Assembly: GCA_910592205.1 (NCBI GenBank)
Contig: CAJVPJ010000511.1
Coordinates: 1 to 23,165, forward strand
DNA from: Paraglomus occultum
Lineage: Eukaryota > Glomeromycota > Glomeromycetes > Paraglomerales > Paraglomeraceae
DNA: 23,165 nt
Direction: 5' to 3'
Shown here: positions 9,823 to 20,295 of the stretch, piece after piece
Position numbering within the stretch: the stretch's first letter is position 1
Layout: the number at the start of each line of letters is the position of its first letter
The notes under the pieces: model-generated
Seen by the model: only the letters and a program-made list of their open reading frames with translations
Database searches by the model: none
What the model was told of the DNA's origin: nothing
Made by a program: the position numbers and the translations under genes

Positions 9823-10227
9823 TTACAAAGTATTACGACTTTGATTGGCACTTATATATAATACTGACAAAAAATTCATTGAGAACTAATGAGATGGAGT
9901 AATAGCATACAAGCTCGTAAACAGTACTTTTGTAATATTTACCATTATTTCCACGAATAAAAGCATCTCCGTACTTATTCTTAAGTTGTCCATTGACCCA
10001 TTCTTCCGTCTGCTCAAGCGCAATGTTCATATACCCATCGAGACACGATAGTATGCCTACGAACGCAGAGAACGGGTTTACTTCCACTTGGAGTCCAGCC
10101 ATAATCAAATTCATGATCAGCTTCACTCACCTCGGTATTCAACGCCCGAGTTCAACTTAACGAGAACTCTCCTCCCAATAGCTTCTCCGAGAAAATCTGA
10201 CGGTGAACGCTCTTGTAGTTCCTGCAT
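9823..10227 (-). CDS. LSM6: U6 snRNA-associated Sm-like protein LSm6
   Basis: Exons 10227-10131, 10056-9943 and 9863-9823 join to 84 codons (83 aa, against about 80-86 in other eukaryotes). Sm1 motif: SPSDFLGEAIGRRVLVKLNS then GVEYRGILSCLDGYMN, with the conserved D-G-Y-M-N typical of LSm6. The region IALEQTEEWVNGQLKNKYGD is near-diagnostic for this family member. Sm2 motif: FIRGNNVLYISA, with the R-G-N loop that contacts RNA. LSm6 is one subunit of the heptameric LSm2-8 ring (nuclear, binds the U6 3' end) and of the LSm1-7 ring (cytoplasmic mRNA decapping). The start is fixed by the family N-terminus. The gene is divergent from NAA25, with 158 bp between start codons. Confidence 0.96.
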
Positions 10228-10385
10228 TGTGTCCACAGTTTTAAAAATCAAAACACAAATCAGTAGCCAACACAGATGAAACTTAATTATAGTCAAATTT
10301 TCCTAGTCGATCATATCACATGACAATCGAATACTATTCATCTATTATGTAAAAAAAATTATTTCACCGGAATTTTTTTATTCAA
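10228..10385. promoter_or_regulatory. Shared divergent promoter of LSM6 and NAA25
   Basis: Only 158 bp separate the two start codons, which point away from each other, so both 5' UTRs and core promoters must lie here or in the first introns. The stretch is AT-rich, with A and T runs near the NAA25 side. I see no clear TATA box or named factor site. That it is a bidirectional promoter is inferred from the arrangement. Confidence 0.5.
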
Positions 10386-13300
10386 ATGTCCGCAAATACT
10401 GAAATCAACGAGCGTCGTTATCGACCTATCTACGGTAATTCATTTACTGTTCCAAATTGGATATCGTTCTATATATCGTGTTCGCATTAAGCTTATGTAA
10501 ATGTTTAATCATTCATATATAAGAGGCCCTCGACGCGGCCAATTATAAAGCCGCTCTCCAGCGGTGTAGCAAACTCCTTAAAAAGCAGCCGGACTTATTA
10601 GTTGTCAAGGTATTCCTTCCGCCTCCCTCCCCCCTTATCTAAAAAGTTTTGACCCGGATACGTGTTATTTTACTAGTCGTTTTCCCCTCCCTAATTTGGT
10701 TTAATGCTTTAGGCTTTGAAAGCCTTAGCATTAGAAAAGACTGGGAAGACAGACGAGGCAATTGAATTATGCGCTCAAATCAAGGCACTGAAACCGGTTG
10801 ACGAAGCTGTCCTACAAGCTCTTTCATTGGTGTACCGATCAGCTGACAAACGTGCGTTGGTGAAGAGGATGATATGATGCAAGATTGAGTGCTATAATAT
10901 GAGGATCGAATTATTTATGACAATCTGACAATAATTAGGCATAGAATTGAACTGGTCTTTTGTTTTTGCTTTTTCCATCGGATCTGAAATATTTTATTAG
11001 AACAAGCTGTTGTAGAACTCTACCAGACTGCGTTAAAACAAAAACCGAACAGCGAAGAATTCGGATATCACTGGTTTATAGCTTTAGTTAGAATACACGA
11101 CTACAGAGGGCAGCAACAGGTAATTTTAGTGGAACTCCATGGTAAACGCGTTTTCACAAAACTACGTTACAAATTCATACTTGAAATAATAAATTTACAA
11201 TTTCTCGAACCAAAGGCGGCCTTAAAACTCTATAAGACGTTTAAATCAAACAGATACTACTTTTGGGCAGTTACAAGTATTCTACTGCAGGTGCATTCGC
11301 TGTTATGTACTTTCGTGTAATTCTATAAAATGCCAAGTCTCTCTATAACAAATTTTGAAATAGGCAGATGAAGCCGACGCTCAGCAGAAAGATCTCTTAC
11401 TGTCATTGTCAGAGCGCATGATTGCAAAGGCTATTGAAGAGAAAAGATTGTCTACTTCTGAAGGTCAGTTTTCCCTATTTATCAGACAACTAGTATCAAA
11501 TGCAATCTGGTTGCTATGATATTTATGTTAAATACTTCATTGCCTGCAATAAACAGAATTTTACTTGTATTTGGTCAGCCTCATAAGACAAAACAAGACA
11601 AAGGAAGCTCTCGAAATTCTTGAAGGAGAGCTTGGTCAAAAATTCCAAAATGACATCGAGATTAAATCGATCAAAAACACAGTATTGAAAAAGGAAAAGG
11701 CCTGGGAAAAGCTTCTACTTATATCGGAGGAGGCTGTGAGTACTGTAAAGTATGTTGTTCTTTTTCAACCTGTTATTTTACTCGTGCTCTTTTTTTTTCT
11801 TTTGGAAGATAATTGATAACTTTAGATGAATTTTTGTTTCTGGCGCAAAATTTATATCAATAACGGAACTTTATTTATTTTATCCTCTTTTAGTAATGAC
11901 GATTGGTTAAGCTACCTGACGTACATTGAAGCCGTTCTCGAAATTTCATCAATTGAAACTGATGATAATGCCACCAGGTTTGTTACTTAAATAAGTTCTT
12001 TAAACTCGCATAGCTATTGCGAGCTTACAAGGCTACGTGAAGCTATTTATTAAGAAACTCATTTCAATCACAGCAGTAGGATAGAAAAGGCACGCGAATT
12101 CATCTCTAAAATCCAGGAGAAGGAGCTTTCACGCCTGGAGAACGAACCGGCACGAAAATATTTGCATCGCGGACCTTTTCTTGCAGAACTCCGACTGGAG
12201 AAGCAGATTGCGTCGATCGAAAGATATAGTATGGAAAAGAACTAACCGCTACGCTTTGCATACAGCACAATAATAAATTCATAATCTGCCTCTCCTTTTT
12301 TTTCTTAGATTCGAAAGATTTGTCACCATTGATTTTGAAATACTTTTCAAAGTTTTCCTCAAAAGCTTGCTGCTTTGAAGACTTGCAGCCTTATTTAGAC
12401 GGACTTGGTACGGAAGCTGCTGAGAAACTTGTCAATGAGTTTAAAAGCTGTATTGACGAAAGTAGTCAAGAAACCAAGGTGTGTTAAAACAATTAGCTCC
12501 ACCTTATGCTTTATCCTCCATAATTATTAATATAATATGATTCGATTCACCCATAAACTAGGACAAGATTAACAATGTCCAGCGATGGGTAAACATTTAT
12601 AAACTCGAACGATATTTAGGATTACTCTCAGCTTTAGATGAAAAGCAGTTGATATCATACGCTAATGCGTTATGGAAAGCATACTGTGACTCGTTGCCAT
12701 TGGGTGGGTGTATAAGAACCGATGAACTCTACTGCAATCACGACAGAATCTATGCATGGTTATTCTACAAATCTACTGGCTAAATCAATTAGGTACAAAC
12801 CTGAAAGAGACAGAATTGCATTACGGAGATGATTTTGCAGTTCTTGCTACTCATGTTTTACTTGACTTGCACAAAAAGAGTGGTCCGTGATTTTTTTTTA
12901 TTTGATCTTTCGAAGTGATGTCTCAATTGTTTTATCAACAGAAATCTTATTCTGAATTTTTAGGATCAAATATTTACCTTTTCCAAGCAGTAATGATTCT
13001 TGAAACAGCTTTGGAAAATAGTCCTTCCAACTTTCAATTTAGCCTACTGCTGACACGCATATATTTGATGCTGGGTAAGTTGTGTTTTTTTTTAGAATTT
13101 AATGATATGAGTCATTTAATTCGGCATCCTTTTTGCAGGAATATGCTTTAGACCAATACAGCTATTTAAATCATTGGAGGTGAAGCACGTACAATGGGAC
13201 ACGCTTAGGTAATTGATTTTCGAATAATATAGGCTTTACTTATAAATTGACAATTGTCTCTAAATGTGTCTATTACTTTATAACAGTCACTTTGTCCTCA

Positions 13301-15262
13301 ATCGGGCTACCTCATTAGGCTTTTATGATGATGCGCAGTCAATCTTATGCGATGCGCTGCATATTTATCAAAGTAATACAGATGAGGTATATGCTGAATC
13401 GCTTGCTTTCCCGACATTTGGGTGGCAGGAGACTTTCATGTTGCGGTGGAGGAAGGGAAAAAGCACATTTCTTTCTATGACAATGTTATCACTAAGTTGA
13501 CAATGAATGATAAATTTCTCAGACTCCAGACATGATCGTATTCGCATACAAAAATGGGACATATTCAAAGGTATCGCAATCAACTTTCGTTTAAGTAACC
13601 TTATCGTCATAATTACGTACTTGTATTTAATCCCTTGAAGGTGGAAGAGTTTATAGAGTTTGAGAAAAGATTGATGAAATCCATTCAACATGCCATTATC
13701 GATCGTGAGCTAATGCGAATTGAGCTGTTTGACGTGTCCAATTCTATTGCACAAGTCAACGGCTATCTGAATGAGTTTGAAGACGAGGATAACTTGGGTA
13801 ATGAAACAAACGACGTTTATTATTGACCTCGCGACAAAGTTCCTGAACTTGTAGATAAAGAACCAGTTGGTGAATTTTCAGAGTCAGAATTTTTAGCGGA
13901 ATACCAAATGCTTCGAACTATACTAATGGTACGTTACTCAATTTTTGACACCGCCGCAGATGACAGCATCAATGACAAATATGACAATAGAGATTTTGAT
14001 GTCATGTCGAATTTCAACCCCAAAGGCACCCCCTCAGTTGAAGAGAGTACCCGTTTCGCTCCTAAGCTTGATGTAAAATATCTTAAACAGTTTATTATCT
14101 TAGCCATGCGGTTGACTAAAAAAAGTCAGACGATAACAACATGGTATTGAATACTAGGTGACGTGGCTAAGAACTTTTGAGATCATCCCACGACTACTGA
14201 AATGTATTTGTCTTGGAGCTTCAGTCGATAAAGTTCGGAGACATATCGAAATGCTTGTGGCATGCTGTAAGGAGGCGAGCGTAAGTATTATTGGGAGGCT
14301 TTGAATATTTTAGAAGCACGCTGATTTGTAACAATTTCGTTTCTCAGTTAACTAAGGAAGAAATTTCTATTGCGACAATCCTTGCAAAATTGGGAGAAAT
14401 ATACTGCTTATTGAAGGATGAGGAAGCTGGAACTGAAGGTGGGATAATGCGTGTTGGATAAATTTCGGAATGCATATTTATTCTCAATCGTTGCGTTGCA
14501 GACGTTAAGAAGAATTTAAATGATTGTATCTCTAAACTAATACAGCATTTAGAAGGTATGCCGCCAGAATGTCGAGACATAAGCTTTGTCAGATACTAAC
14601 TTACGTTCCTCACAGATGCTGTGCCTACCGGAATGCTTGATGATGCGATAGAAAGTTTGTCATGGAGGCATATCTCACAAGCGTCTTGTTTCGCAGAGGT
14701 ATGAATCTTGTATGGATATTTGCTTTATACTTCTAGCTATATTCAAACGTATATTTGAGAACAGGTAGTGAATTACTTGGTGATCACGTTGTCAAGCTTT
14801 AAAGCTTTGACACAATCTGGGGGCAAAAAGTCTAAACTTCGACAACTGGTATGTAACTTATCGATTTTCGTTAACGTTTTATCCCCACTTGCACTTGATT
14901 AACTTGACTTTATTTCAATAGCATCCGGTCATCCAATCACTTATTGAATCCGTAAAATCGAAATTTTTCGAGCGTCAGGATCTGTTCGATGCTTTCGAAA
15001 AACGATTGATTCCAGAAGATATGATTGAGAAGATTTATCCTCTTCTTTTGTCTCAAGACAGTATCGAATTTTGTCGGCTCCAGGTAAGAAGAGTCACTCC
15101 CATGTCAAGATTTAAAATGATTTAATCTTACATCTGTTACAATTATCTACATAGTCGAACTCCGAGTTTGTGAAAGATAAGCTGACGGCGGTGGTAGTGA
15201 GTTGGGGAGTGAGTGTACTCAATATTAAGAAAATGATAGAAAAAACGTGCGCACGCTTCTAA
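10386..15262 (+). CDS. NAA25: NatB N-terminal acetyltransferase auxiliary subunit (Naa25/Mdm20)
   Basis: Exons: 10386-10434, 10524-10609, 10713-10851, 11001-11119, 11216-11290, 11364-11463, 11557-11749, 11894-11977, 12074-12228, 12309-12478, 12562-12703, 12793-12882, 12964-13074, 13139-13208, 13287-13386, 13523-13570, 13641-13797, 13840-14072, 14158-14280, 14348-14438, 14502-14555, 14616-14698, 14765-14848, 14922-15083 and 15155-15262, about 941 aa (human 972). The N-terminus (RRYRPIYEALDAANYKAALQ) and the following TPR-like helices (LLKKQPDLLVVKALKALALE, AIELCAQIKALKPVDEAV) are family hallmarks. Mid-protein matches include FAYKNGTYSK and VEEFIEFEKRL. Naa25 anchors the catalytic Naa20 at the ribosome, where NatB acetylates proteins starting Met-Asp/Glu/Asn/Gln. 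Problem: reading straight through after 13797 meets an in-frame TGA at 13824-13826 (residue 639). The model avoids it with a 42-nt intron (13798-13839), shorter than any other intron here. The 13387-13522 intron is also unusually coding-like. Confidence 0.9.
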
Positions 15263-15636
15263 ATGACTGGAATATATGTAAATTTGAATAAAATGTTGAC
15301 ATCACGTACAGATTTTATTACAATTTTTATGGCTCAAATATAATCTTCGTTATAATAAGATCTCTCGTTGTAATAATCTTTTGATAATATGAACATTTTG
15401 GTCCAGCCTGACGACTTCTTATTATTATCGAGAATGACTATGTATAAAGCACAGTCTACAACATCAATATTAAATATCAAAGTGTCGATCAATAATCAAT
15501 ACACGAATTAAAATAAACGCGCTTGATTATGATGCTGGTAATATGAGCACCAAGCATTGGATTCCTTGATTTCAATAATGCATGAATCATGAATGACTGA
15601 ATAAATAAATAAACACTAACAACATTGCCATAATAA
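15263..15636. other. Convergent 3' region between NAA25 and the orphan gene
   Basis: 374 bp between two convergent stop codons. It is AT-rich, with poly-adenylation-like AATAAA-type runs on both strands (for example ATTTGAATAAAATG just after the NAA25 stop and an AATAAATAAATAAAC run near 15600). No coding, RNA or repeat signal was found. Confidence 0.5.
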
Positions 15637-17011
15637 CTAAACTCCTAGGAAGAACAACCTTTGTTTTGACTTTCGCGGACTTGCTACAGCGATTGGTTTA
15701 ATTGACTTTTCTATCTGCTCCTTACGTTCTTCATATTCAGTACCTCTGTTCACACACGCAATCGCATCGACTTGAATCAACTTTTCCACTACCTTTATCA
15801 CAGCATTCTGTAATAAGAAAATAAAAAGCGGAATTATCTTACTGTCAATTAACTTGCATAATATTAATACGTGTCGATATTAATGAGGAATTATAATTAC
15901 CCTTATTATATTCCAAAATCTGTCAATCAGATTTTGGATTTGCTTTATCTCTCTCTCCGGCAAGGTAGTTCCAGCGAACAGATCAAACAAACGACATATA
16001 TATTTAGAAATGGCATATTCATAGCGAATATGTGAATGGTATTTCCATAAGATTGCACGCCATATACCAGCATACTGTTTTGCAATCTCATATGCCGCTC
16101 GATTTATTCCGTTCTGCGGCCCGTAGGCGATTATCAAGTATATCCTTCATGCCCCGGAAAAGCTTGCACCTATCACCATAGATTTATCTTTTTCCGGGCT
16201 GGAGGGTTTCCCTGAAAATTCAAGTTCCCACTCTCTTCCCTTGTCAAGCCACATCAGATTGTATGAAGGTAGTTTTAGGATGTCAGATGCTAGATTGGGA
16301 ATCTTGGGCTTGTCATCCTTGTGGCCAGGTCGCTCATCCTATTTTACATAATAATAAATTGTTAGCAGCTATAATCTTTATCTTGTTACGGTAAAATTTA
16401 GACAGTGAGAATGATAAAATATAGCTTATATAATTATAATATATAGTCATAGCACACTCCTTTTTTTAGTGAATTTGCTCTTGTAACAAAATGAGTTGGT
16501 ATTTTTTAACTTCTCCTGCCATTTTTTGCATTAACATGCGGGCCTTTGAACTTGCAGAGTGGTGTTCAGCCCTTAGTAAATTTATAAATACAGATATTAA
16601 TATTGATGTTTTGGTTATACAGTCAGGCCTCGATAAGCCGGCCGCATAATTTATTATTATATTGTTTAGGAGTACTCGATAATATAAATTATGCGGCCGG
16701 CTTATCGAGGCCTGACTGTATTATTAAATTTAGTAAACATACCAGTGAATCTATAGAATTCCAACGACTGCTGGACATAATCAAGCCGTGATCGAGTTAA
16801 TGTGTGATCTTGACTATCCTTTAAAAATTGGAAGTCTTCATTTTCGAAGTATGCCTGTATGCTGTCCTGTACATAAAGTATGTTTGAAAACAGTTCATAT
16901 TAAAGTGATAAATGTAAACAAGTGAACAGCAATCGATTTTTACCTGATGTAAGATTCAAAGCGGATGACTGCTGAAGATGTCACATGTTTTAATAGTATG
17001 ATAATCATCAT
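15637..17011 (-). CDS. Unrecognised conserved-looking protein (265 aa)
   Basis: Six exons in transcript order: 17011-16944, 16861-16739, 16571-16511, 16338-16177, 16113-15901 and 15807-15637; they sum to 266 codons with matching phases. The start (MMIIILLKHVTSS) is tentative; the second Met is equally possible. Predicted content is soluble and mainly helical: IQAYFENEDFQFLKDS, RSRLDYVQQSLEFYRFTG, HSASSKARMLMQKMAGE, then a Trp-rich block (LPSYNLMWLDKGREWELEFS), helices GINRAAYEIAKQYAGIWRAI and AISKYICRLFDLFAG, and a basic tail SPRKSKQRLFFLGV. I do not recognise the family. Even codon use, clean splice phases and a 95-bp divergent spacing from MDM10 argue for a functional gene. Intron 2 carries a MITE. 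The exon-2 donor (GTTTAC) is weak; the stronger GTATG next to it breaks the frame. Confidence 0.65.
16620..16718. mobile_element. 99-bp MITE with perfect 35-bp inverted repeats, TA target duplication
   Basis: The left arm starts CAGTCAGGCCTCGATAAGCC at 16620. The right arm, ending at 16718, is its exact reverse complement over 35 bp. Flanking TA dinucleotides (16618-16619 and 16719-16720) fit a TA target-site duplication, and ends starting CAGT fit the Tc1/mariner/pogo superfamily. Only about 29 bp lie between the arms, so it is non-autonomous and must be moved by a transposase encoded elsewhere. It lies within intron 2 of the minus-strand orphan gene. The perfect arms suggest a recent insertion or gene conversion. 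Confidence 0.85.
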
Positions 17012-17106
17012 GTGACTGTGACATCCTGATGTGAAACATATGCTGTACGAGATCATAAAAAAGTGTCGAATTATTATTGACTATAATAATAATAAAGGAC
17101 TCAAGC
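17012..17106. promoter_or_regulatory. Shared divergent promoter of the orphan gene and MDM10
   Basis: 95 bp between two divergent start codons, with an ATAATAATAATAAAG-type AT-rich run next to the MDM10 side. Around the orphan start, GATGTCACATG (about 16977-16987) and CATGTGACTGTGACATC (about 17009-17025) form an interrupted inverted repeat. No named factor site is claimed. The regulatory role is inferred from spacing only. Confidence 0.4.
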
Positions 17107-18772
17107 ATGCAGGATTTTATGGAATACTGTCTCCGTCAATATTTCAAAACAATTGGATGGAACGAGGACAATACCTACTCAAATTTGTGTGCAGCTTCGA
17201 GAGGTAACCAGTTTATTGCTAGAACTGTAGTAAAATCATGCAAAAACTAGTCCTTTACTGTTTTACTGCTTGTATATAAAATTTATGTGTATCCAATTAT
17301 ACTTGGTTCTTTTCCCTTAACTTATAAAGATTGTGTATCTGAAACATACTATACACAATGCATACATAATTGCTAGCAATACTCGATTTCAAAATACCCC
17401 ATGGCTTACATTTCACAATATCAAAAATACCGACTCCACTCTTTAAAACCTCATATTCTATGAACGCTCTGCCTGTACTCAATGGATACATTGGCTATCT
17501 TTTTACTTCTCAGCCATTAATACTTGAACCAAGCGCAAAAGTGAGATTTGGCGAATTAGTGGATCGATTTTACATCAATCATCAACCAATTACACATCCG
17601 CAAAAAGTGGACGATGTTAAGAAACCATACGTGTCCAAAGGTTTGTTCACTTATCTAGTAAACCCATGCAACGTCTTATGATCGAGGGCAAAGTATGCGA
17701 CAACGCTCTTAATATAATTTAGATTATATTTTATACAGCCGATTACACATTCCGACCACTCGATTAGAAATCCTTTACTCAAAAAAGTTATCGCCCTGGT
17801 CACAATTTTTATTTACGGGAATTAACGAGCATACACGAAGAGGAGCCCCACATGTAACACTTTGTTGTAATTCTTTTTCTTGTAGTTTTCCGACCAGTTC
17901 TGATTCACGTATCTCACACAAAATATCATATCATATAGGTAACTGCTGAGATACAGTATGATGCAGGGAAATGGTGCACAGAAGCCTTTTATTCTACCAA
18001 CCGTTCTCTTATTGGATTACGTGGACTGTATCATCTGGCAGATGATAGTGCATCAGCTGCGAAAGACTCTCAATCCGATAATGGAATTGTCACTGATAAC
18101 GCTTCTACACCCAAAAATAAATTGCAGAAACAATCCCCGAGTAGATTGGCAGAGTTCCATAATCACTCATCAGACGAATCGGAAGAATTTGACAACGACA
18201 TGGTAGAAGGATTAAAAGGGCAATGGACTGTTGGAACAGAAATATATTACGGAGCAAGTGAGCGTAGTGGAGGCATATCTACAGGGTTACGCTATCGTAC
18301 CCTTCCACAACACCCAATGCAATCACCGCTTACTTTTACTTATCTCTTTAACCCAATTATGGGACATATGTCAGCTGCTTTTGCCGCACAAGTTTCTGAC
18401 ACCCTGGCATTATGCCCTAGGTTTGATTTTAACATGTTCAGCTATGAGAGCGATTTGATGATTGGATGTGAATGGTGGCAGAAAGTAAAGAGAGAAACTG
18501 AGAACAACGCGGGAGATGGAAAAGCCAAAGATGATGTGCAAGGTATTGTAAAGGCGACTTTCGGTGTGGCCAAGGTGAGTAGACAGAAGGAAGCTGATCA
18601 TGCTGTTGAAAGTAGGGAGATTTGCTTATTCTTATTCGATTAATAGGGGATAAAGTTTCTTTGGGAAGGTCGATATGGGAAATTGTTATTCAGTTTAGGA
18701 TTGGTAGCTGACTTACGGTCAAGGTTGTCTCCTATCCAATCAGTTGGCTTAGAATTGCAATACTTCTCATGA
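17107..18772 (+). CDS. MDM10: Mitochondrial distribution and morphology protein 10
   Basis: Exons 17107-17203, 17377-17640, 17723-17853, 17939-18574 and 18647-18772 give 418 codons (417 aa, usual fungal length about 420-490). Family signatures: start MQDFMEYCLRQYFKTIGWNE; LDFKIPHGLHFTISK; TPLFKTSYSMNALPVLNGYI; DYILYSRLHIPTTRLEILYS; YDAGKWCTEAF; GLKGQWTVGTEIYYGASERS; GISTGLRYRTLP; FNPIMGHMSAAFAAQ; RFDFNMFSYESDLMIGCEWW; and C-terminal GLELQYF with the aromatic end typical of beta-barrels. Mdm10 is a porin-fold outer-membrane barrel that anchors ERMES (ER-mitochondria contacts, with Mmm1, Mdm12 and Mdm34) and also serves the SAM complex in Tom40/Tom22 assembly. A Ser/Asp/Glu-rich loop (about residues 215-255) corresponds to the variable region in other fungi. 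The frame is clean and the gene looks functional. Confidence 0.95.
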
Positions 18773-19205
18773 AAAGCTAGTCAGACCTTCTGACTGAAAA
18801 ATACCATGCTTATGTATTTGCTGATTAAAATAAACACTAGCAAATAGTCCAACATTGACAATATGCTAGTAGTAGTAGTTGGGATAATTATAGTTTAGTT
18901 ATACTATAATTAGTGTTGACCCGGGTAAACTTTAGCCAGAAACTCAAGTGACAACGAGATCACATTGGCATCAGTTACAAAAGAATCATGTCATTTTGTG
19001 CTTATTATTATGAGAGGACCAAGCAGAGGTAATTTCTTATGTGTGCCCAAAGCTATTATTTATATTTGGGGCATGCTGTAATAGTAACCAAACCAGGCAA
19101 AGTGAACATCAAATATTTAGTGGCAGAATCAGTTACCAAACAATTTTGGGTTCTGATTGGAATACGCTCCAATTTTGTTTTCCTCAGACCCGAATTTTCG
19201 CTTGT
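18773..19205. other. Intergenic region with small palindromes
   Basis: No convincing gene. Seven bases after the MDM10 stop is a short hairpin (18779-18795: 7-bp arms AGTCAGA/TCTGACT with a 3-base loop), which would lie in the 3' UTR. A 10-bp-arm inverted repeat lies at 18885-18912. An open plus frame at 19041-19283 shows no recognisable protein signal. Confidence 0.4.
18885..18912. repeat. AT-rich inverted repeat
   Basis: TAATTATAGT (18885-18894) and ACTATAATTA (18903-18912) are perfect 10-bp inverted repeats around an 8-base centre. In AT-rich DNA such a hairpin is weak evidence; it may be chance. Confidence 0.35.
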
Positions 19206-19851
19206 TTAACATTCAACAAGTGCTTTTTGGTAGTGTCCGAGAAGTTGTTTAAAGTCTTGCCAATGCCAAAGGCGATCCTTTGACGGCATAAAAAGTATAT
19301 GTTTTGGAATAACAGGCCCGTCCGCCATAGGCAGTAGCACTTGATGGAGTACTTTCATCAGCACGAAAGGCATAACAACGAAAAATGCATCGGGATCGGA
19401 TCGAACTCTTGAACGATAGAGCAAGCCATCTTAATCTCTCTCGTATTGGCCAATTAATTGTCCACTGTTCAAGACAAATCCAAGTTCAACAAGCTGCCTA
19501 GTAATCGCCAAAGAGATTACGGTGCGAACGTCATTAGGGCTTGGTAGTCCGTGCGATCTCAATATTAGAAAGTTTTCTTATTAGTACGCGTTTTCTTTTT
19601 AAGGCGTCGGCAGGCGTTATTTCCCCACCTTTCATCATTTTCAGCTGGGCCATTAAAAATATATCTTGTTCGGATCTAGCAACCTTTACGTAATTTGGCA
19701 AAAATTTTCTCTCAAAATTTTTTGAAACAACCACAATTGCAACCAATCTCCAAGAAACGCGTGGCTTTTTCATATTCAGTTGAATTGTTACAATTATAAT
19801 TTTCCATATACGAGTAATCTTATATATATATTTTAGCATGTAATTGCTCAC
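19206..19851 (-). pseudogene. Broken accessory coding sequence, family not recognised
   Basis: On the minus strand a protein-like text runs KFLPNYVKVARSEQDIFLMA, then QLKMMKGGEITPADALKRKR, VLIRKLSNIEIAR. It meets a stop about 12 bp after a one-base shift into SPNDVRTVISLAITRQLVEL and LGFVLNSGQLIGQYERD (stop). It then continues from about 19424 in a third piece, LLYRSRVRSDPDAFFVVMPF and KDRLWHWQDFKQLLGHYQKA, to a stop at 19206. The order and composition suggest one gene broken by a frameshift and a stop. The DRLWHWQDF-like segment reminds me of lineage-expanded Glomeromycotina proteins, but I cannot name a domain. An intron could explain one of the breaks. Confidence 0.35.
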
Positions 19852-20295
19852 ATCAGGAAGAATTTATTCCGTGATTATTGCAAATCTTTATTTAATAAAG
19901 TACATAATCTTTCTAGCTTGCATAATATTAATATAATTTCTATTTCTATTAGTAGTTAACTTGATTGTCTATTGTAAAATAATAAGAATTGGTTTTGCAC
20001 CTTCTGCAGCCAGATAACTGAAGTCCATTTCTTTTTAAGTAATCCAGAACATTTCCGTTTAGAGCCAGAATTAAAGTCATCTTGATGTGCTTCCAGTTTG
20101 AGCGCGTTTAAGGATTCCGAATATGCAGATATTCAAGATAGCTTTATGACTTATCGTGTTTGAATAGATTCAAGATATCACAGTTAATACGATATTACAC
20201 GTAATGAGTTAATTTACAGGGTTGATATAATATAAACACATTGTACAAAGGCGATACTGTTGCTATATTAATATGCGTAATGATGCTGTGACGTT
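19852..20295. other. AT-rich region, nothing recognised
   Basis: About 440 bp dominated by A/T with scattered stops in all frames. I see no gene, RNA, element end or array. Confidence 0.4.

Noticed and set aside
12535-12560. T-loop-like word (TTCGATTC) suggesting a tRNA
   Set aside because: No matching stems or acceptor arm; it lies in a NAA25 intron.
16603-16791. 62-codon plus-strand open frame over the intronic MITE
   Set aside because: It is created by the palindrome and by the antisense of exon 2 of the orphan gene.
19534-19600. Extended N-terminal Met start (MSNYMLKYIY) as a functional gene
   Set aside because: The first 30 residues come from AT-rich low-complexity DNA and the frame breaks downstream, so I treat it as a remnant.
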